From positions 3,023,001 through 3,087,000 of the forward strand of contig CM057135.1 in assembly GCA_029964075.1 (NCBI GenBank): 64,000 nucleotides of DNA. The letters are read 5' to 3'. A model generated the notes under the pieces. It made no database searches. It had not been told where the DNA came from and worked only from the letters and a program-made list of their open reading frames with translations. The DNA is from Patiria pectinifera (lineage: Eukaryota > Echinodermata > Asteroidea > Valvatida > Asterinidae). Position numbers and translations under genes: made by a program. Positions 34,886 through 46,254 of the stretch are shown here, piece by piece. Numbering within the stretch: the stretch's first letter is position 1; each line of letters begins with the position of its first letter.

Positions 34886-36293
34886 CTTGAACTTGCTGGT
34901 AGTGGCAGTAATCTTTGGTGTCGGTCAATGTGTAGAAGAATGTTGACACGCTATGGACTTAACCTTCCCAGGTATTGAAAGAATGAATGAATGAATGAAT
35001 TTTGTGTAGCATGGACATTAATGCTGTGTAGACATACTGGCTTTTTGTAGCGAGACATCACTAAAACCCAAATACGGGCTCTGCAACTTACTGAATCAAT
35101 ATTTCAGTGTGTTATTTTGGATTGCCTAATGACTGTTGTCCAATCTGTGGGGTTTTACCTCAAATTTTTGCCGTTAGTTGAGGTTTAGTCCCCAAATTCT
35201 TTCTTTGATACATGGGTGTATATGTAATTCATTTACAGACATGTGGTCCTTGAGGGACAGAGATTACTTGATCCGGGTGGAGTAAATAGTCAAAGAAGAC
35301 ACCGACTTGTGCGACGTCTGTACAACAATCCCGGTCCAAATTATGCAATCCACATTGACCAGTATGATAAACTGCGACAGTATGGATTCTGCATTCATGG
35401 CGCTATTGACGGGTAGGATTATTAAAACAATTCATCATATAGATGAATTTGATTGCACTGTTTACAAAAGTCATTCCTAATTTGTATTGACTCTTCCTGA
35501 AAATTGTTGGGGTACAACCTGAACACATTTCAGCCCTCCTGAATTTTTAAAATGTTTTACTTTTGAATCTTCGTACATGATCATATTGACGTTCTTTTGT
35601 CAATTTCTCGATGTTTGTTTTTCGGGAAAAAGCTTTTATTTAATTTCAAAAACTGTTCCATTAGGTGATGGTAACAAACAACAGAGACTGTTTTACAAGA
35701 ATGAAACGTTTGTCAGAAAATATTCAAAACCAGAAATCAATGCTGGAATCACATATAGGTTGTCTTTCAGCATTTACAACAATTTTATTAGCATTAACCT
35801 GAAAGAAATCATGGTAAATTGTTCCATATCTGTGGTCGAGACTCCAGCATTGTTAATGTTGTTGTACGTGTGTGAGTGAGTTTCCCAATTTTCTCGACGG
35901 TCATTGGGGCTAAGGGTAGCAAACACTAATCGAGACCCAGCAGTTGTGGCATCATATTTCATGGATTTTCTCGAAGAAATTCAAGGTAAAAATTGTCGCT
36001 ACTAGTCACATTTGAATTTGCTCCATTGGTCAAGGCAAAATGTCACACTGAATGACGCCCTCCCTTTACAAATACTTTCTTGGCCTTTTTGCAGGCACCC
36101 CACGTTGCATTCAAATGGACAGGGGAACAGAAAATGTGATGACTGAAAATATCCAAATCGCCTTGCAAGACATTTACTCAGAACAGCAGCATAGTCATTG
36201 CATCATACTGTAACGGACAGTCTATGCACACTTTTGCTGTCATTGCTTTCTAGCACTAGTGCTCCGGCGGAGGGGCTCCGGCGGCGCGCACCT

Positions 36294-36596
36294 GGGGCCG
36301 TATCATAAGTCCGACGCCTCATAGGTCCGACGCCTCATAGGTCCGACGCCTCATAGGTCCGACGCCTCATAGGTCCGACGCCTCATAGGTCCGACGCCTC
36401 ATAGGTCCGACGCCTCATAGGTCCGACAACGGAAAAACGAGGCATTTAATTTGTCGGACTTACGAGGCGTCGGAGCTATGAGGCGTCGGACTTATGAGGC
36501 GTCGGACCTATGAGGCGTCGGACTTATGGGCCTTTATTTGGTTAGGGGATGCGATTTTGTCGGACTTAGGAGGCGTCGGACTTATGAGCGGACCCC
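36294..36596. mobile_element. 303-bp foldback element of 16-bp units, perfect 8-bp TSD
   Basis: The left half is GGGGCCGTATCATAA followed by seven exact copies of GTCCGACGCCTCATAG (starts 36309, 36325, 36341, 36357, 36373, 36389, 36405) and a partial eighth at 36421. The right half has the same units inverted and less regular, ending CATAAGTCCGAC when read from the other strand, with outer end GGACCCC. GCGCACCT lies on both sides (36286-36293 and 36597-36604). An 8-bp duplication fits hAT-type mobilisation. It sits in an intron of the integrase-like gene. Confidence 0.9.
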
Positions 36597-37840
36597 GCGC
36601 ACCTGACCTGGTTTTGGGTCTCGCTAGCGCGCGCTCCGGAAATACGCTCTACAAATAGGTTGGCTAAGTGGGGTTCTTTTGTTCAATTGCGTAGGAAGAA
36701 CTTGGCTGGATTCCAGGGTTGGGTAAAGTTTTAACATTGTAATACATTTTGTGAAGCTGTGCATGTCTATACTGGGAATCGATCAGTTGCAGTTCTGGTA
36801 GCGGTGCGGCAAGTTGCCCGCAGAGTCCGCTTGGCGAAATAAATGACATCGTCGTTCAGAGTTAGAAATCCCGTCTGTCTGTCCCCTTTTCTTGCGTTTG
36901 GCCGGATTTGGTGGACAAGAGCCCAGTAGGATCCCGCTGCAATACATTCAGCTTCTCCCCACAACCAGGTAAGGTTGTTATATCGCAACCTTTTACAACG
37001 ATACTTCTTCCTATTTTCTTTTGTAATTCTCACTTTGATAGAATTTTCTGAACTGAAATAGATTTTGTGAGTAAAGCACTAATCAGTAAGTGGCAACTCG
37101 TTGTTTTTTTCATTTTTAAGTAACACCTTGTTTCCTCCTATATTTAATTTAAGTTTCCTCATCAGTGGTAACCATAACCTTAACTTTGTACATATGTTAT
37201 GGAGTGTTACTTTTCTTACGACAGAGAATAGAACGTTTCTGGCGAACCCTGTTTGAAATGATGGTTGGGTTTTGGGTCGATAATTTTAAGGACATGGTAC
37301 AGACCAGTACTTTGGATTGCACGTCCGTGCTACACCGGTAAGAATTTTTGTTGATGAGACACACTTATTTATTAGTTGTTCAATATAACAAATGTACTAA
37401 CAAATGTATGAATGCCATAAACATTAATGATTGCCTTCAGTAAAATTATCTGAATCATCTTACATACATGTTTGATATTGTGTATGAATAAATTGCCTAT
37501 ATGGTTAGCTTATTACATAGATCCTACTCTGCTATTACTTGTCAATCGGATTTAGTGATGGGGTACTTTCATTGACACTTTCATTTTTCATTAATGTGTA
37601 ATTCATTCATTGTCCCTTAAGAATGGAAGCAGTATTTCCATCAGTGACATCAACTCCGAAAAAATAAACAAGGCAGATGCACTCTTTCTTTGCACTTGTT
37701 TCTCTTCCTTTTTGGAACATTTTTAGGGAATGCATTAGATTTTGCTTCATGAGATTGCTGCAGTCCGAACTTGATGAAATCAGAGTGGAGTGGAATCAAC
37801 ACAGAACACTGAAACTCGAACCATCCAGCCGACCCCGGCA

Positions 37841-37932
37841 AGTTCGGTGGTCGAGTGGTTAAGACGTCTGCACTAGAAAGCAGAAGGTCGTGGGTTTGAG
37901 TCCCACCCGAGTCAAGCTTGCGGGTTTTTTTT
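37841..37932 (+). repeat. tRNA-derived SINE head or tRNA pseudogene (Ser-like)
   Basis: A box A-like TGGTCGAGTGGTTAAGAC and box B-like GGTTTGAGTCCCACC are correctly spaced, with a T-arm GTGGG/CCCAC and a partial acceptor stem (TCGG/CCGA). The D-arm resembles tRNA-Ser, and ACTAGAAA sits in the anticodon loop. But that loop has eight bases, the long variable arm of tRNA-Ser is missing and the acceptor stem has weak pairs. Eight T follow at about 37925. The unit abuts the coding end of an exon, as an insertion would. Confidence 0.6.
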
Positions 37933-38329
37933 CACAAGCTTTTGGGTGAACACACTGAGCTTTCAGTGTTTATAATATACGTCGGGAAGGGCAAAAACCT
38001 AAAATTCAACATTTCCCCGACGCAAACACATCTTTGGAAATAAAAGCCCATATCCAATTAGCTGGAATAACTCTGTCAAAATGTAAGTAAAGCAGATTGA
38101 AGGTCCTACCCATTGATAATCACTTTCATCTGAATTCTTTGTGGCATTGTTTCCAAGATTTTCTACACATTTTATACTTAAAGCTTTTATTAGGTATTAA
38201 CTACTTTTTCCAATCTTGTGTAATTGTTTACAGGCACACACGACTTCAAGATATATGTTCCATCTGAAGAAATCGTCACTATAAAACATGCATTCACTGT
38301 AACACCTGCCATCTTCTCTCCAAGAGGGA

Positions 38330-39570
38330 GTGGACCTATTTCAGTGGTTGTTGGGGCAACTCCTGTGATTATATTGAATGCGTCAGAATTTATTGGATTA
38401 CAGCGGTGGTTCCTAGGTGTTACAGTTGTTCTTGAAAGTTTGACCAGTAACAATATATAGGCCTTTTGCAGCTTGCTTGGGGTTACTTCAAGTTGACCAT
38501 GCTGGATAGCAAACATCCAAGTAGAGGTCAAGTTCCTTGATGCTCGACCTCTAATGGACTGTTAGAAGACATGTTTACTCTCCAGTATGGTCACGTGACC
38601 CCACAGCTGCACAGGGCCCATTATACATGTGTGATAGGCAAAGTCTTCTCAATGCCTACCACATTGTAAACCTGTTAGTGCCAACTTCTCTAAATTTTCC
38701 AATTTTTTTATTCTGTGCCAACAGTGGAAAATCTTCCCGCACCTAACATTTATTCCCCACAACAAGACACTTTTTAAATGAATGGAACAAGCAATTTTGT
38801 GCCAACGCTTTTATTCAATAAATCATCATTATGTCCCAAACGTGTTCCTGAACATGTGTTGTCATGACGGTTGTAAGAAATGTAAAAGTTAAAGTTACAT
38901 CTTGGCTAAGTCATGAAACCGTTGATTTTTCATGCATCCTCTGTCATTGTTTATGTTATAGCCATCAAATGAAGTCAATCTCATGAATGCTCTGCAAAGT
39001 CTGTAATTGGAATTATGAATACAGACTGGTTTTCAAAATTTTGCAATTACTTTTGCATGAGCAAGTAACTTGTAATTTTTAGAGCCCACCAAGTGTTGTT
39101 GATTTCGTTTTGCATCGTTCCAAAACTGAATTTCCTCAAAGCATCCCCTGTATTGAACAGTTGCCTTCTAATTTAAATTTGTGTGGCAAGAAAAGCATGT
39201 ATAAAAACGTCGTTTTTGATTTACAAAATGGTCCTTCTAAACTACTTTTTAAAAAATGTATAAAAAGGATAACATATATTCAGTCATGGAAACAAAAGAA
39301 GTAAAGGCCAATAACATGAGATAAAACTGTTTTCTGTGCACTTATCCAGTTATGTGCTCTGTCAAGAATTCTATACAAGATGGCTCTGTAGTGGACCCTT
39401 GCAGGTAGGGGTCACACAGCTATACTTGAGAGCATTTCAGCACTCGCTGTTCAACACAATAGTGGCTTTACGTAGACTCGAATGTCCTTAGTATGGTCAT
39501 GTGACTCCTGCAAAGGGCCTATTAAACATCAAGACAATTACGCTAGTCCTTGTCATTGTGACTGGGATGT
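38330..39570. other. non-coding DNA
   Basis: No domain in any frame. It is an intergenic stretch between the plus-strand integrase-like gene and the minus-strand HECT fragment. Confidence 0.4.
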
Positions 39571-40099
39571 TTTCTCATGCTCCATTAACAATGAGGAAAA
39601 AATGTACTTCTGTCCCTGCAACATGCGGCAGTTGTAGTTTGTATGTTTTATTGTCGCAGTTGGAACGTTGTACTGATAACCGAACATCCAGACAATTTTG
39701 CTCGTTAATGACCACTTTTGACATTGGTTTTGCTTCTTTTTTAAAGTAGCAAGAAGTATACCACAATGGTGATGAAATCACTGATGAAATCCTTCATATT
39801 CTGATGTTGCCAATTACTGATGATGAACAACTTTTCGTGGAAAGTGTTTCATTGAGACATACCTGCACATTTCTGCAAAAACACTTCCCAACTGTGCACC
39901 GTGTCCTCTTCCTCATTTCTGTTGTTGGATCCGTCAGGTGAATACATGATCTTGTACAACTTCCTGAAGCTTTCCAAAGTCAAGGGGTTCTTGCTATAGC
40001 TAAACAGACGTTCGACTGCTTTATGGTTATGTTGAATATCAACAGACAGTGGACCAAGGCCTTCCATGAACTACTCAACCCAGGTCTTGACGCTGCAAT

Positions 40100-41287
40100 G
40101 ATAAAACATGTTTTTCCCTCTGAATTGTCTCTTTGTGCTTGAAACAAATTGTATGCTTTGAGTTGCCATGTCTGTTTGCATGAACTTAAAGTAAATAGCT
40201 AGTAACTGAAAAGGTTTGTGTGCTTCCATTGCGCAGTACGTCATTCATTTACATTAATTTTCATGATTTTGCTATAATAACCAATGACAGCTACAGACAC
40301 TTGTGGGCTTAGCTGGGATAGCAAGGAATATTCCCCGTGACAGTGTCCCGCAGTACAATTATTATTACTGGATTGATTATTTGTGGATGTTTAATTGACA
40401 TTAAAGATGTGCTCGAGGACTGGAGAAGTGAGTTTAGCTTGCCTGGAAGCTCGTACATTTTTTTGGTGTAGATGTATGTTGGGGGTGTTGCCAACAGAAT
40501 TGAATTTGAATAAATGCAATAATATTGTTATTATCTTGCGTAGCATAAAACATCAGCTACAATGGGCCATCCTTAATCTGTTGATATGGGCAACAGGAAT
40601 TATTAACTATAAAAGGGAATTACGGTGATATTTCATTAAAAAAAATGAAAACTGTGTACAAGTTGTACTGCAATTTCTCATACGGCAGTGTGTCTGCAGA
40701 TGCTATTCTCAAAAAATTACCGGTAGTACAGCCAGTGAGTTAGCAATTCTTTTACAAGTTGATCCCTGTCGGCCAGTTGAATTCCTCGTACTCTGCTCAC
40801 ACCCTGGTCCACGATTCATTCCAAAACCTCTTGTATGGTGCTGGATAACTCTTCTTGAGATTGACAAGACATCAACTGAAAAGAGAAATAAAACCGAGGT
40901 TTAGTTACATACCTTTTCATAAAAAAGACACATGCAAAAGATTGTTTTAAGAAGGTTATCCAGGGAACTGAGACCCACTACAATGAATAGTTATTAACAT
41001 CTTTCTCGACTGCATGATATTTGGTAAAAAATGTTTACTTATTACAAAAGGACCCATTGTATCCACTATGTAAAGCCCTGCCAACATTTCATAAATTCAA
41101 AATTCAGCTACTGTGTATTGGGAGAAGCATAGGCAAGTTCAATCCGTATTGTTGGGGGAAAGTAAGCCACTAGATATATAAATATGATACACAAGATATA
41201 TGAACTGATTTGAATTTCAGGCTTTTGCATGAGGCTACTTCTTTCATACTTCTTTCAGGGTGCGATGATTCTCTCTCCCTTAAATAG
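40100..41287. other. intron-like DNA of the HECT fragment
   Basis: AT-rich, no recognised exon. Some HECT pieces expected between exons 2 and 3 may be lost here. Confidence 0.4.
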
Positions 41288-42068
41288 TGTAACGCAAATG
41301 AGCAAGATTTGCTATGCGATGCGAGCAAGCGCGAGCAAGAAATCAGAGTCTAACTACAGAGGGCGCTAGAGCGCTACTGCGCTAGTTGCACACATTTAGC
41401 GCGCGAGCGGCAGTGCGTGTTCAGACATCGTCAGGAACAGACGTGCGGAGTGCTGAGCTCAGGTATTGGAGGCTACATTGTGCGCTACCTCGATTCGAGC
41501 GTGGGCCACTGTTAGGGATACTTGAGTGGGACTGCGGTGGGATGCCGATAAGGAAACTAGGGATTAGTTTCTGGTCCGTGTACTAGGGGAAGGGAGTTAA
41601 GTTACCTTTGGAAACCCTAGGGGGAGACACTCGTAGCCTCGAGAGGCTACAACGGGAGGATCCAAACTAAGAGGCGCGTCAATCGCTGGGAGGCGGCACG
41701 GCTAGCGCTAGGCGGATCAGAGGCACTCATTCAATTATTTATTTACTAGTAATTACAACAGTCAGTTATTTATTGAGGGTACAATTTAATCGATAGGTAA
41801 CTGGGAGGTTCAAGCAGCAGTAATTGAGTGATAAATAAAGGAGGTCACATCATCATTATTTCCATGTCCCATTTGCTCTTGTCCGGTGTCATGTCTGTCC
41901 CCGAGGAGGTTTACTGAGGGTCCAGTCATTAGCCCTGTGCATTAGGCGGTACATTTCCGCCCAACGGGCTTACTCCACCGGTCTTGGGTCTCTTGAAGGA
42001 GTTACCACACCTGCTGGGTGACCACCGGGGGAAACAAATCGTCCGGGGTAATTGGTAAATCCGCTACA
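41288..42068. mobile_element. probable solo LTR, 781 bp
   Basis: Starts TGTAACGCAAATG and ends CCGCTACA, so TGTA/TACA ends. ATAG flanks both sides (41284-41287 and 42069-42072), a 4-bp target duplication. AATAAAG lies near 41831. Codon-free and more GC-rich than its flanks. No internal retroelement sequence is present. Confidence 0.65.
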
Positions 42069-42343
42069 ATAGATTTCACAAAACATTTGAGTGATTTTGT
42101 GATAGCTGTGCATCGCAATGTGCCGACTACTTTGTTGTTTAGCTTTATTGAAGATTAACTAGACATTGCCAATACCAAGCGAAAAGTTTCATAATAAGAG
42201 AAATTATGTATTTCCTTATCTATGTTGCAGCAACTAATACTTCTTTTCGGAGGTTGCAGACCTTTCATCATAGATGTAGCAAAAGTTACAAGCAATTACT
42301 GCTGCACCAGTGTCAAGCTTCAACCAGTCATACATGTATAAAT

Positions 42344-42481
42344 GGTTACACCTTTATGTTCCGACACCCCTATGTTCCGACTGCACATATTTCTATTCCT
42401 AACCCTAACCCTAACCCTAACCGGGAGTAACACAATCTAGGTTGTCGGAACATAGGGGTGTCGGAACATAGAGCAGTCACC
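42344..42481. mobile_element. 138-bp foldback element with internal telomere-type repeats, perfect 8-bp TSD
   Basis: GTATAAAT flanks both sides (42336-42343 and 42482-42489). The left arm GGTTACACCTT is followed by TATGTTCCGACACCCC and a second TATGTTCCGAC. The right arm carries the inverse (GTCGGAACATAGGGGTGTCGGAACATAG, ending GCAGTCACC). The centre holds (CCTAAC)4, about 25 bp, at 42398-42421. The arms share ATGTTCCGAC-type 16-bp units with the element at 36294. Confidence 0.88.
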
Positions 42482-42999
42482 GTATAAATCATGATATATG
42501 CATGTTCATGTACCTTCTGCAGGTTGCTTCTGGTTTCTCTGTCGGTGACAGACTTTATGTCTTCAAGAGAAACATCCTTGCTAGACATGGCAGCATACAA
42601 ACTAGGACAAAGAGCATAAAGTACTGGGGCCACCGTTTGCAACACTCCAAGTTACAAACTGACCAACAAGCTTATAAGCCGAATCAGATGCAAGTCATAA
42701 AAATCAGATGCAAGTCATAAGAAAAGGTTGCAATCCCCTCTTCTGATGTGTTGAAAACTCCTTCAGTTCTCCTTCATCAACAGCCTACGAATGAGAATAC
42801 ATTGAAAAAATGAACAAAACGAATCGGTAGTCAGCTCATGACACAGATTTTTCACCAACACCGGTTGTGGGAGTAACCGGGGGGGGGGGGGCAGTGGCCC
42901 TCACTATTTCGATAGGGGGATGGCCTCCCACTTTTTGTGACTCATTTTCATTTCATTTTTTCAACATGTATTTTTTGTCTGGTTTTAGGTCGCATGGCC

Positions 43000-43740
43000 C
43001 ACCCAGTTTGAAAATCGTTCCACAGCTGCTGCTCACCAAGCCGTACTACGATGAACACAACCAATTTTTCGTCTCTTGGAAACTGAATTAACAAATTAAA
43101 CCGTACTTTCAGACACTTTCTGAAATGTCACTTGCTTTTTTGTTAATAGTGCTGGTTCACAGGATATAAAATGTGACTTGATTATCTAAATGGAAAAAGA
43201 CGGATTTTATTACAACCAAGAAAAAGAAAAGTTGCCCGAGGTGGGAGTTGAGGTTAAAAACAAACGGGAATTGTTCCAATGCTTTAACAAATGAGGTATT
43301 CATCTCTGACGTTACCGACCGTCCCAAATTGTCAACACTGTTTCAAGGCTGCAAAACGGAAGCCATGCAACTAATCTGCCACCAAGCAATGCATGCACGT
43401 GAGGAAACACGGAATAAACTCTGTTTCGTTTCTTATGATTCTAAAAAACTCATCAACTACAAAAACGAGTTGGTACACAACAACATATCCTTATGGATTT
43501 ATCCCTTTACATCAATCCCTCCAAGTTTGCAGCATCGCCGATGTTGGGTGTATTCTAAGGTGTGTCCATGGCTGAGTGGCAGAAAAGAATTCAATGGGTT
43601 CCACCTGGTAACCTAAAACACAGCATTGACTGGTGGGCCATCCACTAATGTAATGTAGCTGCTAAAGTACCGGAGTGTCGCGATGGTTGCAGAGTCAAAT
43701 CATGCCCAGTCAACCTGTTAATGACTGAAAATCACAAAAC
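43000..43740. other. no recognised gene
   Basis: A plus-strand frame at 43248-43616 is open but has no domain and lies antisense to the HECT introns. A G12 run lies near 42880. Confidence 0.4.
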
Positions 43741-43939
43741 GTACTTGTAAAATTCCCGCCTTGGTCCACCTCTATCTTCTGCATCTTCTCCAGCAAATCT
43801 CACACAGACAGGTTTCCAAAAGCTGAAGGAGTCCAAAGAGACTGCTCTCATCGTTGATGTCGGCAGACGTCTCCGATGTACTATTATCGTCACAGGGTCA
43901 GCATCATTAAGTACATCATCCCCGACGCCATGCCTATTG

Positions 43940-46130
43940 AAGATGAGCACAGTGAATGTAAAGTAGTCGTGATATGCAATCTTCCAACAACAGAAAAGAC
44001 CAAAGGAAGTAAACTTAAATTTTTTGTGTGCTCTGGCTTGCTCATTATCCACGATTATAATGGCAGAATGGTTTAATATGATTTCTGAACAGTTGCAGTT
44101 GGTATCATTGCCAGACTGGATATGGTGCCCTAGTGGCTGCAGGTTCAAATTTTACTACTGTATACTTGGGGGGTTGGTTAGCACAGATAAAGAACTGGGT
44201 TGTTGTTTGGAGCTAGCTAGGTTAATAGTGACTTCAGTTATCCAGGCTAATTCTGTCAGTTATTATATGGTGTTAATGAAAGAGTTTAAAACTTTTACTA
44301 TGTAGGAGGAAAGTTCAGGTATTTGGTAGTGTGAAGAAAACCACTGAGAAAACTAGACATATGTTTGTGGACAAACATAGGGCTGTTTCGGTAGCTTTTT
44401 GTGACATGTGACAAGTGTTCCATCAGCAAAGGATGTGTAGTTCTGTTTATAATAAATGGTGGCATATAATATGTGATTCCATTCGCATAGGGCTTTGAAT
44501 TATGACGTCACATGTCACGTGATGACGTCATAATGACGTCACATAAAGTTTCATCTATTACTATAATATTATGGTAAAGAACAACTTAGCCAGAGCAAAC
44601 ATCGTTGAAAGCAAGTTCGCGTCTTTCACCAATTTTAAATTACAAAGCACTTCCGGTTTCAACCAGAAGAAAGGGTCACGTGATTTATTTGCACATATTT
44701 AAAAAATGAAGACCCTCGATAATTCTATCAATTCCCGCAAAAATCATGTTCAGGTCTCAACCACCTAATTTTTTTTTACCTATAACACATCCCGGTCTAG
44801 CCTCATACCAAGTTTCAACCCAATCAGACTTACAGTTCTGTAGATGTAGGACTTCATAATATGCACGTAAATTTTCAAAAATCAATTAAAAAAATTAGGT
44901 GATGACGTCATAATGACGTCATAGTCTTGGCATAATTTTTGTATGAGGGTCATCCTTGGCTCTATTCCTTCCTCCATGCTGTAACATTGATGACGATTCC
45001 AGATCGCCAAGTTATAGAAATGGTGGCTTGAAAACGTGTACAAAGTCAATGGGCTAACACGTGTACAAAGTTAACGGGCAAAAAAAAAAACACTGCAGAA
45101 ACATTGCACCTTTAAATTTGTAATTTGCCTTTTTGAACTGAAACATTTTTTTGAAATATTACTTGTTATTCTGACCCTTAGGAACATGTTCAATCGAATG
45201 ACAGCGCGAAAAAAAAGACGATTTCTCTTTCCTTCTCGATAATACACAGCCGCCTACTGCATGTACAAGTGTATCAGGGGTGAGATTGTGGAAAATGAAA
45301 AATCCTCAAACTAATCAAGAAGAGGCTTTGATGGTTGCCGTGCCACAGAGCACATAGGGTCAATGGTATAGAGGGTATGTTTAAATTCGGATTGGCTGAA
45401 AGGTTCCCTTAAAATACACCTTCGTTTGTTCTACATAAACCTTTACAGGTATCTTTTTGTTTCTTTGTTTTAATCACCTTTTTTTTAATAAACAAATAAA
45501 CATTAAATCTTTATAATTATTCAGTGTGTAAGCAAATACAATTTGTGTCGGAAAAAGCCCCAACAATTGTTGTTTATCACTCGTAAGTCGTTCTGTTTTG
45601 AGTGAAACTTTTGTTCAGTTAGGGATGTTCAATCTATAGGGATAATACGCAGCCGCCTACATTTGTCAATTAGAGATTACATGAGTTTTATCATTGGGTT
45701 GTCCTAGATGACAACCCAATGATAAAACTCAGGGCTGGGTAACTCCAGCTATAGTGACCCCAAGATTAAATAGAGATTTTATAGACTGGGGAATTGTAAG
45801 GTCCCCAGTAAGAGAATCAGTCTAGCACTTGGCAACTTTGTACACCTTTCACAGTTGTGTAATCAATAGCAAAGAAAACGCGGAATAACTAGTTATGAAA
45901 AATTAGCAGCAATTTAAAATAAAAAAAGCCAGCTACTCCAACGCTGGTCGGCCGACCAACTTTGGAAACTGAGTACAAGTTTCTTGAAAAACGGTTAGCA
46001 CACCAGGTCCCACGATTTTACAGCATGCTATTTAATTAGACTGTCTTTCCCTAACAGTCCAGTAAAATTGTGATAATTTGATCATTTCGTTTTGTGACTG
46101 CAAATGTTTTATCTAATTCCCTTTAACCTG
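43940..46130. other. non-coding DNA with TGACGTCA clusters and a hairpin
   Basis: The palindrome TGACGTCA occurs at 44503, 44523, 44903 and 44914, with a near copy TGACGTCAC at 44534. AATAC(A/G)CAGCCGCCTAC occurs at 45240 and 45644. A perfect hairpin lies at 45682-45731. No coding signal. Confidence 0.6.
45682..45731. repeat. perfect 22-bp inverted repeat, 6-nt loop
   Basis: The arm begins TGAGTTTTATCATTGGGTTG and ends TC; after CTAGAT the exact inverse follows. No T-run or coding context makes it a terminator. It could be the core of a small foldback insertion. Confidence 0.9.
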
Positions 46131-46159
46131 GGACATGTTATATCTAAACGTTTTGGAGA

Positions 46160-46254
46160 ATTTCCTCCGCGGTACTCTTTGAGACCTTCAGGTAATCTGA
46201 AGCAATTACAACGTAGGCCTCCTGCAACAGTACCTTGAAAATGTAGTCGATCGT
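46160..46254 (-). other. candidate exon upstream of the HECT pieces
   Basis: The minus strand has acceptor ctatttcag at 46255 followed by ACGATCGACTAC. Two phases are open: TIDYIFKVLLQEAYVVIA and RLHFQGTVAGGLRCNCFRLP. The order and strand suit the HECT gene, but neither reading matches a domain I know. Confidence 0.3.

Larger units (their letters stand above)
34886..38320 (+). pseudogene. multi-exon gene with integrase-like DDE core, decaying
   Basis: Exons with splice signals: 34886-34971 (tgcag|CTTGAACTT ... CCCAG|GTATTG; LELAGSGSNLWCRSMCRR), 35239-35412 (acag|ACATG ... GACGG|GTAGG; YNNPGPNYAIHIDQYDKL, YGFCIHGAIDG), about 35888-35985 (ends CAAG|GTAAA; FSRRSLGLRVANTNRDPAVV), 36095-36229 (gcag|GCACC; CIQMDRGTENV, then NGQSMH after a one-base shift), 37225-37337 (acag|AGAATAG ... 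ACCG|GTAAG; RIERFWRTLFEMMVGFWVD), 37727-37830 (ttag|GGAATGC; ECIRFCFMRLLQSELDEI), and possibly 38234 onward (THDFKIYVPSEEI). The phases of exons 1-2 and 5-6 join exactly. HIDQYDKL and MDRGTENV carry candidate catalytic acidic residues. The acceptor of exon 3 reads cccaa where AG is expected. I recognise a widespread uncharacterised family with an integrase core. No product name is warranted. Confidence 0.75.
39575..43933 (-). pseudogene. HECT-type E3 ubiquitin ligase gene, fragmentary
   Basis: Three minus-strand exons follow HECT order. (1) 43745-43933: acceptor cttcaatag, VHRRRLPTSTMRAVSLDSF, CVRFAGEDAEDRGGPRREFY, donor TTACAA|GTACGT. (2) About 42514-42700: AYKLVGQFVTWSVANGGP, then after a one-base shift LYAAMSSKDVSLEDIKSV, donor CAGAAG|GTACAT. 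(3) 39863-40092: acceptor cattgcag, VKTWVE, an in-frame TAG at 40071, then FMEGLGPLSV, KNPLTLESFRKLYKIMYSPD, GSNNRNEEE, donor GCAG|GTATG. The frame at 39575-39781 (NEQNCLDVRLSVQ) may be the next piece with the catalytic lobe end. The catalytic Cys is not placed with confidence. HECT ligases carry ubiquitin as a thioester before transfer; this copy cannot do so as read. Confidence 0.68.

Noticed and set aside
35577..35879. 100-codon plus-strand frame
   Set aside because: It lies in an intron between two well-bounded exons of the integrase-like gene and shows no domain.
36309..36420. CRISPR-like direct repeats
   Set aside because: The 16-bp units are adjacent without spacers and lie inside a foldback element.
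37841..37913. Functional tRNA-Ser gene
   Set aside because: No long variable arm, an eight-base anticodon loop and weak acceptor pairing.
43248..43616. 122-codon plus-strand frame
   Set aside because: No recognisable motif, and it lies antisense between HECT exons. Likely chance.
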